Shown: in pieces, positions 5,805 to 6,127 of the stretch
Layout: every line of letters begins with the position of its first letter
Numbering within the stretch: position 1 is the first letter of the stretch
DNA from: a bacterium
Lineage (GTDB): Bacteria > Desulfobacterota > Anaeroferrophillalia > Anaeroferrophillales > Anaeroferrophillaceae
Direction: 5' to 3'
Length of the DNA: 6,127 nt
Assembly (NCBI GenBank): GCA_029940125.1
Contig: JAOZRP010000157.1
Location: 1-6,127, forward strand
Notes under the pieces: generated by a model
What the model was told of the DNA's origin: nothing
Databases searched by the model: none
What the model saw: only the letters and a program-made list of their open reading frames with translations
Position numbers and translations under genes: made by a program

Positions 5805-6127
5805 TTATTCATACGGCAGAATCTGCTCTTGACCATCCAGGATCCTGTGGGCGGCCAGCAGCAGGGCATGGGTTTCATCTTCTCCCGGATATACAAGAAT
5901 GGGTCCCAGGAAAGCCACCCTGGCGGTAATCCATTCCACTAACAGCTTTGATTTCGCCAGTGATCCGGTCAGCACCACGGCGTCAAGCTTTCCTGCCAGC
6001 ACCGCCGCCATGGCGGCGATATCCTTGGCAGCCTGGTAAGCCATAGCTTCATAAACCAGGGCAGCTTGTTTGTCTCCTTCACTGATACGACTCTCTACTT
6101 CCAGGGCGTCCTTGGTTCCCAGGTAGG
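5805..6127 (-). CDS. buk: Butyrate kinase, C-terminal part (5' end outside window)
   Basis: The enzyme transfers phosphate between butyryl-phosphate (or a related short or branched acyl-phosphate) and ADP, giving the free acid and ATP in the cytoplasm. The frame is open to the right edge and gives 106 residues ending in a TAA stop. It begins YLGTKDALEVESRI, then a GDKQAALVYEAMAYQ stretch, the helix AKDIAAMAAVLAGKLDA, the core VVLTGSLAKS, and the tail VYPGEDETHALLLAAHRIL. These are the conserved C-terminal blocks of the acetate/butyrate kinase (ASKHA) fold as seen in butyrate kinases. The family is usually near 355 residues, so roughly 250 are missing to the right of the window. The family often has TGGLA where this protein has TGSLA, a mild change. 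A branched-chain-carboxylate kinase is an alternative, since specificity cannot be read here. It lies upstream of the hydrolase on the same strand, and no clear terminator separates them. Confidence 0.93.
   Translation of the reverse strand, partial: YLGTKDALEVESRISEGDKQAALVYEAMAYQAAKDIAAMAAVLAGKLDAVVLTGSLAKSKLLVEWITARVAFLGPILVYPGEDETHALLLAAHRILDGQEQILPYE

Noticed and set aside
5388..5942. A 184-codon plus-strand frame across the hydrolase and kinase genes
   Set aside because: It is antisense to two well-supported genes, crosses their intergenic gap and shows no recognisable domain.

Overview
The window is about 54% GC by eye. It carries a single block of co-directed genes, all read on the minus strand from right to left. 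In transcription order they are: the C-terminal end of a butyrate kinase (cut by the right edge), an alpha/beta hydrolase with a Cys in the nucleophile position, the alpha and beta subunits of an ADP-forming acyl-CoA synthetase, a short hot-dog acyl-CoA thioesterase, an MFS transporter, and an amidohydrolase-2 family enzyme. Gaps are 78, 36, 23, 70, 1 and 1 nt, so the last six genes look like one transcription unit, with the kinase possibly part of it. I see no rRNA, tRNA, CRISPR array or mobile element.

The genes suggest an anaerobic, fermentative or syntrophic bacterium that makes ATP from acyl-CoA. Butyrate kinase and ADP-forming acyl-CoA synthetase both do this at substrate level. Two genes appear to start with TTG behind a strong Shine-Dalgarno sequence, a habit common in Bacillota. 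Desulfobacterota remain possible, and the sequence does not settle the phylum.

Layout: 5805-6127 butyrate kinase C-terminus; 5727-5804 intergenic with an 8-bp hairpin; 4953-5726 hydrolase; 3474-4916 and 2770-3450 synthetase alpha and beta; 2268-2699 thioesterase; 977-2266 MFS transporter; 97-975 amidohydrolase; 1-96 left edge with a stem-loop and possibly the first codons of another minus-strand gene.

Working model (inference): a carboxylic acid or ester enters through the MFS protein and is processed by the amidohydrolase and/or the hydrolase. The resulting acyl-CoA is converted to free acid with ATP gain, while the thioesterase relieves dead-end CoA esters. The substrate is not identifiable from sequence alone. 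The most distinctive points are the Cys nucleophile motif of the hydrolase and the clustering of three different routes from acyl-CoA or acyl-phosphate to free acid.
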